A DNA stretch of 34,376 bases, taken from the NCBI GenBank assembly GCA_903912485.1, contig CAIWHR010000396.1, positions 1 to 34,376 on the forward strand, in the 5' to 3' direction. Both the position numbers and the translations under genes were made by a program. Source of the DNA: an uncultured beta proteobacterium. GTDB taxonomy: Bacteria; Pseudomonadota; Gammaproteobacteria; Burkholderiales; Casimicrobiaceae. Below are positions 1-9,699 of this stretch, one piece after another. A model generated the notes under the pieces. It was given only the letters and a program-made list of their open reading frames with translations. It did not search any database and was not told where the DNA came from. Within the stretch, counting starts at the first letter, position 1; each line of letters begins with the position of its first letter.

Positions 1-1774
<1,774 letters not shown>

Positions 1775-1782
1775 CGGAGGTC

Positions 1783-1811
1783 ACGTTACGCCAAAGCGGG
1801 GCACCGGGCAA
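1783..1811 (-). promoter_or_regulatory. Probable sigma70 promoter of thiC
   Basis: The minus strand shows TTGCCC (plus 1806-1811), a 17-bp spacer and TAACGT (plus 1783-1788). Transcription would start near 1776, immediately before the P1 stem of the TPP riboswitch. The position relative to the aptamer supports the call more than the boxes themselves. Confidence 0.55.
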
Positions 1812-1851
1812 CACACGTTCGCTCGGCCCGTCACCCGGCCCGTCGCCGCAG

Positions 1852-2745
1852 TCAGTCGCCGCGGCGGGACATCGCTGCGGCGAGGGTATCCATCAGCACC
1901 CGCACCCGGTGCGGGACGTGCCGGTTGCTCGGCAGCATCGCGTAGATGCCGAGTTCGGGCACGGGAAAGCCCGCGAGAATGGTCTCGACGCGGCCGGCCG
2001 CCAGGAAATCCTCGACGATGAAATCGGGCTGGCAGGCGATGCCCAGACCGTGCGCGGCGGCTTCGGTCAGCACGATGCCGTTGTTGGCGTTGATGCGGCT
2101 GCGCACCGGAAAATTCTCGATCCGGCCGTCGATCACGAACTGCCAGGTCTGACTGCCCGAGGCGCCGGTGTAGCCGAGGCATTCGTGATGCACGAGCTCC
2201 GCCGGATGCTGCGGGCGGCCGTGCCGGTCGAGGTAGTCCGGCGAGGCGACGACCCGCAGCTGGCTGCTGCCGATCTTTCGCGCGATGTCGCCCGCCGCGA
2301 GGCGGCTGGTGATGCGGATCGACAGGTCGATGCCCTCCTCGATCAGCTTGACGCGACGGTCGGTGTAATCCATGTCCAGCGCGACTTCCGGATGGCGTTG
2401 CGAGAAATCGAGCAGGAGCTGCGACAGGCGCTGCAGCCCGAAATGCAGCGGCAGGCTGATGCGGATCTTGCCGCGCGGCGTCAGGCGCTCCTGCGCCACG
2501 TCCGTTTCCGCGGATTCGACCAGATTCAGGATCACCCGGCACTTTTCCAGGTACGCGGTGCCGGCGGAGGTCAGCGCCAGCCGGCGCGTGCTGCGCGCCA
2601 TCAGCTTGACGCCGAGGTGCGCTTCCAGCGCTGCGATCTGCCGCGTGACCGCCGAGCGCGCCACGTCGAGCTGCTGCGCCACGGCCGAGAAGCTGCCCAG
2701 CTCGGCCACCCGAACGAAAAGATGCATGGCTTGAAGTCTGTCCAT
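1852..2745 (-). CDS. LysR-family transcriptional regulator
   Basis: A 297-aa protein of standard LysR length. Residues 1-60 form the winged HTH (MDRLQAMHLFVRVAELGSFS, then AARSAVTRQIAALEAHLGVKL-type sequence), and residues about 90-290 form the substrate-binding domain (GKIRISLPLHFGLQRL, GIDLSIRI, HGLGIACQPDF). The overlapping 324-aa frame in the track is a shadow. The gene is divergent from the dioxygenase gene at 2841, the usual LysR arrangement, so it probably controls the ygiD-cybB-yceI-yceI-rutE cluster. The ATG overlaps a perfect inverted repeat, suggesting autoregulation. The family resembles CrgA/AaeR-type regulators (MDRLQAMxxFVRVAE), whose ligands are often aromatic compounds or aldehydes; the actual ligand cannot be read from sequence. 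Confidence 0.93.
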   Translation of the reverse strand: MDRLQAMHLFVRVAELGSFSAVAQQLDVARSAVTRQIAALEAHLGVKLMARSTRRLALTSAGTAYLEKCRVILNLVESAETDVAQERLTPRGKIRISLPLHFGLQRLSQLLLDFSQRHPEVALDMDYTDRRVKLIEEGIDLSIRITSRLAAGDIARKIGSSQLRVVASPDYLDRHGRPQHPAELVHHECLGYTGASGSQTWQFVIDGRIENFPVRSRINANNGIVLTEAAAHGLGIACQPDFIVEDFLAAGRVETILAGFPVPELGIYAMLPSNRHVPHRVRVLMDTLAAAMSRRGD

Positions 2746-2765
2746 TGTTGCTCATGATGCAACAA
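2745..2765. promoter_or_regulatory. Inverted repeat, probable LysR operator
   Basis: TTGTTGC-N7-GCAACAA is a perfect 7-bp-arm inverted repeat containing the LysR T-N11-A signature (T2749, A2761). It begins at the first base of the lysR start codon and lies about 75 bp before the divergent dioxygenase gene. A weak minus-strand -10-like TACTTT (2764-2769) abuts it, so binding here could block lysR transcription while controlling the divergent genes. Confidence 0.6.
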
Positions 2766-2840
2766 AGTATTCATGATTGGCTACTATTTCGACGCCAAAT
2801 GCGCGGTTACAGTACGCACCTCGCTGCAGGAGTCGCCCCA

Positions 2841-3635
2841 ATGACCCACACCCAACCCGCCCTTTTCGTTCCCCACGGCGCGCCGACCTTCGCGCTGCGC
2901 CCGGGTGCGGCCGGCGCGGCGATCGCCGAGGCGGCGCGCAGCCTGACGCTGCCGCGCGCCATCGTCGTCGTCAGCGCGCACTGGGACACCGCGGTGCCCA
3001 GCGTCGGCTTTGCCGCCCGCCCGGAGACCATTCACGATTTCGGCGGCTTTCCCGACGAGCTCTACACGCTGCGCTACCCGGCCACCGGCTGCCGCGAGGC
3101 GGCCGGCGAGGTGGTGAGCGCGATCACCGCCGCCGGCCTGCCGGTGCAGGCGGTCGCCGATCGCGGCCTCGATCACGGCGCCTGGGTGCCGCTGCGCCTG
3201 ATGTTCCCGGACGCCGACGTGCCCGTCATTCCGCTGTCCATCCAGAGCGCCGGCGGCCCGGAGCAGGCGTACCGCCTCGGGCGCGCGCTGGCGCCGCTGG
3301 CGGCCAAAGGCTTCCTGGTGATCGCTTCGGGCAACCTCACGCACAACCTGCGCGATTACCAGACGGCGGCACGCAACGGCGGCCGGATACCGGCCTACGT
3401 GCGCGAGTTCGCCGACTGGCTGGCGAGCCGCCTCAATGCGGGCGACCTTCCCGCGCTGCTCGATTACCGGCGACAGGCGCCGGGCGCCGTGCAGGCGCAT
3501 CCGACCGACGAACATCTGCTGCCGCTGTACGTCGCCCTCGGCGCCGGCGGCGAGAACGCCGAGGTCAGCCGCCTGCACGCCGGCGTCGACGACTACGTCC
3601 TTGCGATGGACGCCTACGCGTTCCAGCCCCGATAA
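2841..3635 (+). CDS. Class III extradiol dioxygenase-fold protein (LigB/DODA, YgiD-like)
   Basis: A 264-aa protein of the LigB superfamily, close to YgiD and plant 4,5-DOPA dioxygenase. Metal-ligand histidines are visible in LFVPHGAPTFAL (near the N-terminus), VVSAHWD, LDHGAWVPLRLMFP and ASGNLTHNLRDY, the usual order for this family. The start at 2841 is chosen over the longer track ORF (2745) because AGGAG at 2828-2832 has correct spacing and the extra 32 residues overlap the lysR operator region. The natural substrate is unknown; ring cleavage of a catechol-type compound is the family reaction. It heads a compact cluster with cytochrome b561 and YceI genes, divergent from LysR, and is probably cytosolic. 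Confidence 0.9.
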   Translation: MTHTQPALFVPHGAPTFALRPGAAGAAIAEAARSLTLPRAIVVVSAHWDTAVPSVGFAARPETIHDFGGFPDELYTLRYPATGCREAAGEVVSAITAAGLPVQAVADRGLDHGAWVPLRLMFPDADVPVIPLSIQSAGGPEQAYRLGRALAPLAAKGFLVIASGNLTHNLRDYQTAARNGGRIPAYVREFADWLASRLNAGDLPALLDYRRQAPGAVQAHPTDEHLLPLYVALGAGGENAEVSRLHAGVDDYVLAMDAYAFQPR

Positions 3636-3647
3636 GGAGCCCTGCCC

Positions 3648-4190
3648 ATGACCACGCACTACACCGCCACCGCCAAGGGGCTGCACTGGCTGATGGCCAT
3701 CCTGCTCTTCGGCCTGCTCGCGCTCGGCTTCTACATGAGCGACCTGCCGCTGTCGCCGCAGAAGCTGAAGCTCTACTCGTGGCACAAGTGGGCGGGCGTC
3801 ACCGCCTTCCTGCTGGTTGCCTTGCGGCTGCTGTGGCGCGCGGCCCAACGGCCGCCGGCGCTGCCCGACAGCATGTCGAAGATCCTGCAGCGAGCGAGCC
3901 AGGCCGGACATCTGGCCCTGTACCTCCTGATGATCGCCATCCCGGTTTCCGGCTGGCTGATGAGCTCGGCCAAGGGCTTCCAGACCGTCTGGTTCGGCGT
4001 GCTGCCGATCCCCGACCTCATCGGCAGGAACAGGGAACTGGGCGACTTGCTGGCGCTCGTTCACCAGGCGCTGGCGCTGCTGCTCGCGGCGCTCGTTGCC
4101 GGCCACGTCGCGGCGGCGCTGAAGCACCACTTTTTCGACCAGATCGACATCCTCACGCGGATGTCGCCCCTTCACCGTCCGGAGAACTGA
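3648..4190 (+). CDS. Cytochrome b561 (CybB family)
   Basis: A 180-aa inner-membrane di-heme cytochrome with four predicted helices, at about 12-30, 47-65, 88-110 and 135-158. Candidate heme-ligand histidines lie in KGLHWLM, YSWHKWAG, QAGHLALYLLM and VAGHVAAALKHH. Family members pass electrons between quinone and partner proteins; E. coli CybB reacts with superoxide. It begins 12 nt after the dioxygenase stop with an AAGGAG ribosome site and is followed one base later by a YceI gene. The cytochrome b561-YceI pairing is frequent in proteobacteria, and YceI-type proteins bind isoprenoids, so a quinone-related periplasmic role is a reasonable inference. Confidence 0.92.
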   Translation: MTTHYTATAKGLHWLMAILLFGLLALGFYMSDLPLSPQKLKLYSWHKWAGVTAFLLVALRLLWRAAQRPPALPDSMSKILQRASQAGHLALYLLMIAIPVSGWLMSSAKGFQTVWFGVLPIPDLIGRNRELGDLLALVHQALALLLAALVAGHVAAALKHHFFDQIDILTRMSPLHRPEN

Positions 4191-4191
4191 C

Positions 4192-4758
4192 TTGAATCGT
4201 TTCGCCCCAGCTCTGGCCCTCGCGCTGACGTCAGCGCTGCCGCTCGCGGCCCACGCCGTCGAATACAACCAGATCCACGCCGACCGCAGCGCCATCGACT
4301 TTTCCTACCAGCAGATGGGCGTCACCATGGACGGCAAGTTCCGCAAGTTCGCGACGCAGCTCAATTTCGACCCGGCGAAGCCGGCCGCCGCCAGGGCCGC
4401 TTTCGACGTCGACCTCGCCAGCATAGACACCGGTTCCGGCGAAGCCGACCAGGAAGCCGCCGGCAAGCTGTGGTTCAACACCAAGGCGTTCCCGGTCGCC
4501 CGCTTCGCGTCCAGCAGCGTCAAGGCGCTCGGCGGCAACCGCTTCGAGGTCGCCGGCAAGCTGACGATCAAGGGCCGCACGCAGGACGTCGTCGCCCCCG
4601 TCACGTTCACGACGCAGGGGAACCAGGGCGCTTTCGACGGCGCGTTCAGCTTCAAGCGCGCCGATTTCGCCATCGGCGAGGGTCCCTGGGCAGCCTTCGA
4701 CACCGTCGCCAACGAAATCCGGATCAAGTTCCACGTCATCGCCGCCACCGGCAAGTAA
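4192..4758 (+). CDS. YceI-like periplasmic protein (first copy)
   Basis: A 188-aa secreted protein. It starts at TTG (4192), one base after the cybB stop and 5 nt behind GGAG, so the rare start is well supported. Residues 1-22 are a signal peptide ending in AAHA. The mature part is a YceI lipocalin-like barrel, with IDFSYQQMGVTMDGKFRKF, a DLASIDTGSGEADQEA segment, and the hallmark KGRTQDVVAPVTF and FKRADFAIGEGPWA. YceI proteins bind amphiphilic or isoprenoid ligands. The TTG start and tight spacing suggest translation coupled to cybB. It is divergent from the second YceI copy, so this looks like an old duplication or two ligand classes. Confidence 0.92.
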   Translation: MNRFAPALALALTSALPLAAHAVEYNQIHADRSAIDFSYQQMGVTMDGKFRKFATQLNFDPAKPAAARAAFDVDLASIDTGSGEADQEAAGKLWFNTKAFPVARFASSSVKALGGNRFEVAGKLTIKGRTQDVVAPVTFTTQGNQGAFDGAFSFKRADFAIGEGPWAAFDTVANEIRIKFHVIAATGK

Positions 4759-4783
4759 TCCCAAGCTCACCAGGAGACTCACC

Positions 4784-5362
4784 ATGAACAAGCTCACCCG
4801 CCTCGGCGCCGCCGTCCTGCTCGCGACTGCCGCCGCCACGCCGGCGCTGGCCGCGCCGGAGACGTACACCATCGACGGCAGCCACACTTTCCCGCGCTTC
4901 TCGTACAGCCATTTCGGCTACTCGACGCAGTTGAGCCGCTTCGACCGGACGACCGGCAAGATCGTCTTCGACAAGGCGGCCCGGACGGGATCGGTCGACA
5001 TCGTGATCGACGCCAAGTCGGTCAGCACCGGCTCCACGACCTTCGACGGGCACATCCAGGGCGAGGACTTCCTCGACACCGCGCAGTTCCCGACGGCCAC
5101 GTTCAAGTCGACCAAGGTGGTCTTCGACGGCGACAAGCCGGTCGCGGTCGAGGGCAAGCTGACGCTGAAGGGAGTCACCCGGCCGGTCACTCTGGCGCTG
5201 ACCTCGTTCCAGGCGATGCCGCACCCGATGCTGAAGAAGGACGCCATCGGGGCCAACGGCAACGTCACCGTCAAGCGCTCCGACTTCAACGCCGGCAAGT
5301 ACGCGCCGTACGTCGGCGACGACGTGAGGATCGACATCGCGGTCGAAGCGATCAGGGATTGA
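4784..5362 (+). CDS. YceI-like periplasmic protein (second copy)
   Basis: A 192-aa secreted protein with a signal peptide ([20 protein letters not shown], cleavage near ALA). The YceI barrel shows [20 protein letters not shown], a [14 protein letters not shown] segment, [14 protein letters not shown] and [13 protein letters not shown]. It lies 25 nt downstream of the first copy with an AGGAG site, in the same operon. This copy is nearer to classical E. coli YceI; the first copy is the type usually found beside cytochrome b561. Both should act in the periplasm, probably binding a lipid or quinone-like molecule. Confidence 0.93.
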   Translation: MNKLTRLGAAVLLATAAATPALAAPETYTIDGSHTFPRFSYSHFGYSTQLSRFDRTTGKIVFDKAARTGSVDIVIDAKSVSTGSTTFDGHIQGEDFLDTAQFPTATFKSTKVVFDGDKPVAVEGKLTLKGVTRPVTLALTSFQAMPHPMLKKDAIGANGNVTVKRSDFNAGKYAPYVGDDVRIDIAVEAIRD

Positions 5363-5427
5363 GCCTGGACCGCGCCGCGCCGCGCGCGCATCCTGAACGA
5401 CCGGACAACGCATTCGAGGAGATGGCA

Positions 5428-6060
5428 ATGAGCAAGCGATTGAGTGACGAAGGGCGGGACCTGCTGTTCCGTGCCGCGCGCACGCACGGCGCCTGGCTCG
5501 ACCGGCCGGTGGCCGACGAGACGCTGCGCGAACTCTACGACCTGATGAAGTGGGGGCCGACCAGCGTCAACAGCAGCCCGGCGCGGATCGTGTTCCTGCG
5601 CACGCCCGAGGCGAAGGAGCGCCTGCGGCCGGCGCTGGCGCCGGGCAACGTGGACAAGACCATGGCGGCGCCGGTCACCGCGATCATCGCCTACGACGTG
5701 AAGTTCTACGAACGGCTGCCGAAGCTGTTTCCGCACGCCGACGCGCGCGCCTGGTTCGCCGACACGCCCGAACTGGCCGAATCGACGGCGCGGCGCAACA
5801 GTTCGCTGCAGGGGGCGTACCTGATGATCGCCGCCCGCGCCGTGGGGCTGGACTGCGGACCGATGTCCGGCTTCGACAACGCCAAGGTGGACCACGAATT
5901 CTTTCCCGCGGGCGCGGCCCGCGGCGAGTTCGCCCAGGAGTACTTTGCCGACAGCCACATCAAGAGCAACTTCCTCTGCAACCTGGGCTACGGCGATCCG
6001 GTCAAGCTGTTTCCCCGCGGCCCGCGGCTGGATTTCGACGAGGCCTGCCAGCTGCTCTGA
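5428..6060 (+). CDS. Nitroreductase-family protein, RutE-like (malonic semialdehyde reductase type)
   Basis: A 210-aa FMN-binding nitroreductase-fold protein. It matches the RutE/HadB group in [57 protein letters not shown] and [12 protein letters not shown]. RutE reduces the malonic semialdehyde arising from uracil, but no other rut genes are present, so here the substrate is open; HadB/RutE-type enzymes also reduce quinones and nitro compounds. The start at 5428 follows GAGGAG at 5416-5421; the track's ATG at 5359 overlaps the yceI stop and lacks a site. The 65-nt gap from yceI leaves operon membership likely but not certain. Its stop codon directly abuts a foreign gene remnant. Confidence 0.9.
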   Translation: MSKRLSDEGRDLLFRAARTHGAWLDRPVADETLRELYDLMKWGPTSVNSSPARIVFLRTPEAKERLRPALAPGNVDKTMAAPVTAIIAYDVKFYERLPKLFPHADARAWFADTPELAESTARRNSSLQGAYLMIAARAVGLDCGPMSGFDNAKVDHEFFPAGAARGEFAQEYFADSHIKSNFLCNLGYGDPVKLFPRGPRLDFDEACQLL

Positions 6061-6761
6061 AGACGTCCCGCAACCCGGGCAGCGGCACGCTGTCGGGCAC
6101 CAAGACGGTGGCGGCGGTCAACGGCACGGCGACGTTTGCCAATCTGTCGGTCGACAAGTCCGGCATCGGCTACACGCTGGTCGCATCGAGCGGAGCGCTG
6201 TCGCCCGCGACGTCGACGCCGTTCGAGATCACGACACGCCTGCTCGTCGCTGCGTTGCCGACCACTGGCGCTGTCACCGTCGCGATGGCGGGAGGAGGCG
6301 CCGCCTGCACCTTCGCCGCGGGCGGCTATGTGCCGGTGACGGGCGGCGCGGCGTCGCCGCCTGCCGGCAGCGCGCCCTCCGGTTACGCGTTCCCGTACGG
6401 ACTCGTCAATTTCACCGCGACCTCCTGCACCGGCACGATCACGCTGACCTACACGTTCCCCGGCCCGCTGCTGCCGGATGCGGTGTTCTGGAAGTACGGG
6501 CCGACGGAACTGCAGCAGGATTCGCACTGGTACGTGATGCCCGCGGTCATCAGCGGCAACACGTTGACCGTCACCATCGCCGACGGCGGACTGGGCGACG
6601 ACGACCTCAAGGTGAACGGAACCATCGTCGATCCGGCCGGCGTGGGCTTCGCGATCGTCGACGCGACCCCGGTCCCGACGCTCCGGTGGCCTGCGCTGCT
6701 GCTGCTGGCGCTGCTGTTGACCGCGGCATCCACGTTCGCGTTGTCGCGGAAGCCACGCTGA
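6061..6761 (+). pseudogene. Truncated IPTL-CTERM surface-protein gene (C-terminal remnant)
   Basis: The frame carrying the last 234 codons of the 403-aa track ORF encodes a protein end with no beginning. It opens in the middle of a bacterial Ig-like repeat (SGTLSGTKTVAAVNGTATF, DKSGIGYTLVASSGALSPA). It continues through a choice-of-anchor-like domain (YVPVTGGAASPPAGSAP, DAVFWKYGPTELQQDSHWY, DDDLKVNGTIVDPAGVGFA) and ends in an IPTL-CTERM-type sorting tail, PVPTLRWPALLLLALLLTAA with a basic end. There is no signal peptide, ribosome site or plausible start, and the frame upstream runs antiphase through rutE. IPTL-CTERM proteins are sorted by exosortase-like enzymes, and none is in the window. 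A deletion joined to the rutE stop is the simplest explanation. Confidence 0.75.
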
Positions 6762-6782
6762 TGTGTCCGAAATCCTGCCGAT

Positions 6783-6811
6783 TTGCCCCGGGCGCCGCTC
6801 CCCCGTAAAAT
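6783..6811 (+). promoter_or_regulatory. Promoter of tRNA-Gly
   Basis: TTGCCC (6783-6788), a 17-bp spacer and TAAAAT (6806-6811) lie 10 bp before the mature tRNA 5' end. This spacing is right for a stable-RNA promoter. Confidence 0.6.
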
Positions 6812-6821
6812 CACCGGCGCC

Positions 6822-6895
6822 GCGGGTGTAGCTCAATGGCAGAGCAGAAGCTTCCCAAGCTTACGACGAGGGTTCGATTCCCTTCACCCGCTCCA
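6822..6895 (+). tRNA. tRNA-Gly (anticodon CCC)
   Basis: A 74-nt cloverleaf. The acceptor GCGGGTG pairs with CACCCGC, the D-arm is GCTC...GAGC, and the anticodon loop TTCCCAA gives CCC at 6854-6856. The T-arm is GAGGG-TTCGATT-CCCTT and a CCA end is encoded. The first anticodon-stem pair would be G-A; the other four pairs are good. It has its own promoter and sits at the left edge of the accessory stretch. Confidence 0.95.
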
Positions 6896-6956
6896 ACGCT
6901 CCGTATCGGCCACGCGGGTCGGGCGTCTCCGCAAGCCCGGTGATCCGGCTTCACCG

Positions 6957-8546
6957 ATGACCATCTACGACGAGCTTCCCTACCCGGTCCTTTCGTACTC
7001 GCGGACGCACCCGGCCGAACTGGCCACGCTCGCCACGTTGCACGGCATGAGGCCTGCCCCCGTACAGCGGTGCCGCGTGCTGGAAGTCGGCTGCGCCCGG
7101 GGCGGCAACATCATCCCGATGGCGCTTGGCTTGCCCGGCAGCAGCTTCGTGGGCATCGACCTTTCGCGTCGTCAGATCGAAGAAGGCCGCCGGTACGTCG
7201 AACGGCTGGGGCTCACGAACCTGCGTCTGGAGGCTCGGGATCTGATGGATTTCGACGACTCGTTCGGCGAGTTCGATTACGTCATCGCGCATGGACTCTA
7301 CTCGTGGGTCCCCCCGGCAGTGCGCGACAGGCTGTTCGACGTCTGTCGGCGCCAGCTTGCTCCGCAGGGGGTCGCCTTCATCAGTTTCAATGCCTATCCC
7401 GGATGGCGGGCGATGAGCGCCATCCGCGACATGCTGCTGTATCGGGTCAGGGGCATCGAGGCGCCACGGCTGCGGGCCGAAAAAGCCCGCGAGTTCCTGG
7501 CGCTGCTGTCCGACGTGGCCGGCAAGTCGGTCGGCATCGCGTCGGAGCTGCCGCAGGCCTATGCCCGGTTCCTGCAGAAGACGCCCGGCTTCGCAGCCCA
7601 GGGCCACGACGACTACCTCCTCTACGACCTCGTCGCGGAGACCAACGATCCGGTCTATTTTCACGAGTTCGCCGCCCAGGCCGCTCGCCATGGGCTGCAG
7701 TGCCTGTGCGATTCGGATTTCCGCGCCTCGCTGCTCCACGGCCTTGCCCCCGACGCGGTCGAACGGGTCGGCAGCATGGCCGGCGATCGCATCGAACGGG
7801 AACAGTACTGCGACTTTCTCTCCAACCGGATGTTCCGGCAAAGCCTCGTCTGTCGCGCCGGCTTGCCGGTCGGCTTCGAGCCCGGGGTCGAGGCCTTGCA
7901 CGCGTTTCGCTACGGCTCCAGCGCCAGCGCCGAAGGCACGGTCGGCGTCGGGGAAGTCGCCGTGCAGAGGTTCGTCAGCAGCGACCAAGCCTCGCTGTCC
8001 ACCGATCATCCGCTGAGCAAGGCGGCGCTGCATCACCTGATCGGGCTCCGGCCGCACACCTGTACGTTCGCCAACCTTCTGGAAGCGGCGAGTCGGCGCC
8101 TGAACATCGGCGAACCGGACCCCGCCAGCGCCGACGACGATATCCGGATGCTGGCGAGCAACCTGCTCAGCGGATTCACCCACAGCGACCGGCTGGTGTC
8201 GCTCTCGGTCTTCGAGCCGGACTTTGCCGACACGGTCAGTGCGCATCCGCTGGCGAGCGCCTGGGCGCGGATGCAGGCCGAGTGGGATGCGTCCGTCACC
8301 ACCTTGCGCCACGAACGCCACGTCCTTGCGCCGCACGAACGGATTCTGTTGCCGCTGCTGGACGGCAGGCGCGACGTCCCGGCGTTGATCGAGGCGCTGC
8401 TCGCCGGACCCGTCGCCAGCGGCGAACTGGTTCTGAAATACCAGGATCGGCCCGTCAGCGATCCGGCCGAACTGCGCGGCCTGCTGCAGGACGGCGTCGA
8501 AAAGGCACTGGCCGCCTTCGCCGCCGCGCCCCTGCTGCTGGCCTGA
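6957..8546 (+). CDS. SAM-dependent methyltransferase with regulatory domain (protein-lysine methyltransferase-like)
   Basis: A 529-aa class I methyltransferase. The N-terminus has the family signature YSRTHPAELATLATLHG. SAM motif I is VLEVGCARGGNI at residues 41-52, followed by GIDLSRRQIEEGRRY and IAHGLYSWVPP. From about residue 215 comes the methyltransferase-regulatory segment (PKMT middle domain: YLLYDLVAETNDPVYFHEFA, EREQYCDFLSNRMFRQSLVCR), then a C-terminal winged-helix-like part. This architecture is that of rickettsial PKMT1/PKMT2, which methylate lysines of outer-membrane protein OmpB; bacterial homologues are mostly uncharacterised. The start at 6957 is the first family-like methionine; the longer track ORF would translate the tRNA. 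The next gene, convergent, is a secreted collagen-like protein that could be a substrate, but this is only positional inference. Confidence 0.88.
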   Translation: MTIYDELPYPVLSYSRTHPAELATLATLHGMRPAPVQRCRVLEVGCARGGNIIPMALGLPGSSFVGIDLSRRQIEEGRRYVERLGLTNLRLEARDLMDFDDSFGEFDYVIAHGLYSWVPPAVRDRLFDVCRRQLAPQGVAFISFNAYPGWRAMSAIRDMLLYRVRGIEAPRLRAEKAREFLALLSDVAGKSVGIASELPQAYARFLQKTPGFAAQGHDDYLLYDLVAETNDPVYFHEFAAQAARHGLQCLCDSDFRASLLHGLAPDAVERVGSMAGDRIEREQYCDFLSNRMFRQSLVCRAGLPVGFEPGVEALHAFRYGSSASAEGTVGVGEVAVQRFVSSDQASLSTDHPLSKAALHHLIGLRPHTCTFANLLEAASRRLNIGEPDPASADDDIRMLASNLLSGFTHSDRLVSLSVFEPDFADTVSAHPLASAWARMQAEWDASVTTLRHERHVLAPHERILLPLLDGRRDVPALIEALLAGPVASGELVLKYQDRPVSDPAELRGLLQDGVEKALAAFAAAPLLLA

Positions 8547-8617
8547 GCAGGGTGACCGGTGCACCCTTGGCGCTCACCGCCGACCCCGATGCCGGCTCCT
8601 GCCCGGCGCCCGACGGG

Positions 8618-9364
8618 TCAGGGTCGGCAATACCTGTTGCCGGTGGCGTACACGCAGAACGTCTGATGCGATGTCAACGAACCTGCGCCGGCGACGCCCT
8701 GCGGTCCCGTGTCGCCGGTCGGCCCCGTCGCGCCGGTCACCCCGGTCGTGCCCTGCGGTCCTGCACCGCCGGTCGCCCCCGTCGCCCCCGGGAGGCCCTG
8801 AATTCCCTGCGCGCCGGTGGAACCTGTTGCCCCGGTCGCTCCGGTAGCGCCCGTGATGCCCTGAATCCCCTGCGCGCCGGTGGAACCTGTCGCGCCGGTT
8901 GCTCCGGTCGCCCCCGTGACGCCCTGAATCCCCTGGGCGCCGGTGGAACCTGTCGCGCCGGTCGCCCCGGTCGCGCCAGCCGCCCCGGTCGCGCCGGTCG
9001 CACCGGTCGCACCGGTCGCCCCCGGGATGCCCTGAATCCCCTGCGCGCCGGTGGAACCCGCCGCTCCGGCCGCTCCGGTAGCGCCCGTGGCTCCCGCCGG
9101 CACGGCCGTGCACTTGGTCAACTGGCCATTGGCGTCGTGGCAGACGAACGCGCCGTTGGCGGCGGTGCCCGGCAGGCCCGGCACGTGCACTTCGCCGGAA
9201 TCCCTGACCTGAAACTGCGGCGTCCCCCCCGCATTCTTCACGACGAAGGAGCCGCCGCTGTTCGGCGTCACCTCGACGTCCGCCGCGCCCAGGGCGCCGC
9301 CCGTCGCTGCCGCGACCAGGGCCAGCACCAAGGTCGGCATCCGGCGTTGTCGTCTGCTTCTCAT
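8618..9364 (-). CDS. Secreted collagen-like triple-helix repeat protein
   Basis: A 248-aa protein. Residues 1-28 are a signal peptide (basic start, [16 protein letters not shown]). A head region at 29-90 has a cysteine pair (C75, C85). Residues 91-228 are 46 uninterrupted Gly-X-Y triplets dominated by GAT with GAQ-GIQ blocks. A 20-residue tail carries a second cysteine pair (C237, C246). The repeats are poor in proline and rich in threonine at Y, as in many bacterial collagen-like proteins, where O-glycosylated threonines can stabilise the helix. There is no LPxTG or PEP-CTERM anchor, so the protein is released or held through its head. GGAGAG precedes the ATG at 9364; the longer 305-aa frame adds only leader. 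It is convergent with the methyltransferase gene. Confidence 0.93.
   Translation of the reverse strand: MRSRRQRRMPTLVLALVAAATGGALGAADVEVTPNSGGSFVVKNAGGTPQFQVRDSGEVHVPGLPGTAANGAFVCHDANGQLTKCTAVPAGATGATGAAGAAGSTGAQGIQGIPGATGATGATGATGAAGATGATGATGSTGAQGIQGVTGATGATGATGSTGAQGIQGITGATGATGATGSTGAQGIQGLPGATGATGGAGPQGTTGVTGATGPTGDTGPQGVAGAGSLTSHQTFCVYATGNRYCRP
8743..9095 (-). repeat. 63-bp tandem superrepeat inside the collagen-like gene
   Basis: The segment CTGAATYCCCTG recurs at 8798, 8861, 8924 and 9032, spaced 63, 63 and 108 (63+45) bp. It corresponds to the protein block [10 protein letters not shown] plus four further triplets, so seven Gly-X-Y triplets form one unit and one unit has gained five extra triplets. 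Near-identity at DNA level points to recent duplication or slippage. Confidence 0.85.
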
Positions 9365-9699
9365 TGCCTGCTCTCCGTTCGTTCGTCGATTCCGGCCCTG
9401 CGCTCGTCCGTCAACGGCCCCCGCACTGTCGGTCGCGGCCGCGAAGGCGCCCATGTCGTCGCTCCAAGCACTCACCCTTGCGATGAATCTTTCATAACTA
9501 CCACGCGTGCCCGCAGCCGTGCAAGAAGCCGACACTCCGGCAGGATCATGCCTCGAGAAAGCGACGGTTGCCGCGCCCGGCTCAAGGGTGAGTAAAATGC
9601 CTTCTACGGGGCGAAGTGAATCGAAGTGAATTCCACGCCGCCCGGCAGGGGATTTCCGAACCTTGGGATCCCGGGACCCGAATGACGGAGGTGCACCGC
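9365..9699. other. Divergent intergenic region between collagen-like and gp19-like genes
   Basis: No gene is supported here. On the minus strand TTGCAC-N18-TAGTTA (plus 9495-9524) could drive the collagen-like gene with a leader of about 125 nt. On the plus strand TAAAAT (9593-9598) with TTGCCG 19 bp upstream could drive the gp19-like gene. Both are weak calls. The ORF starts listed at 9535 (minus) and 9616 (plus) lack ribosome sites. Confidence 0.4.

Noticed and set aside
5550-6761. 403-aa ORF as a genuine fusion protein
   Set aside because: Its first 170 codons are an out-of-frame reading of rutE. Only the last part is real coding sequence, and that lacks its N-terminus.
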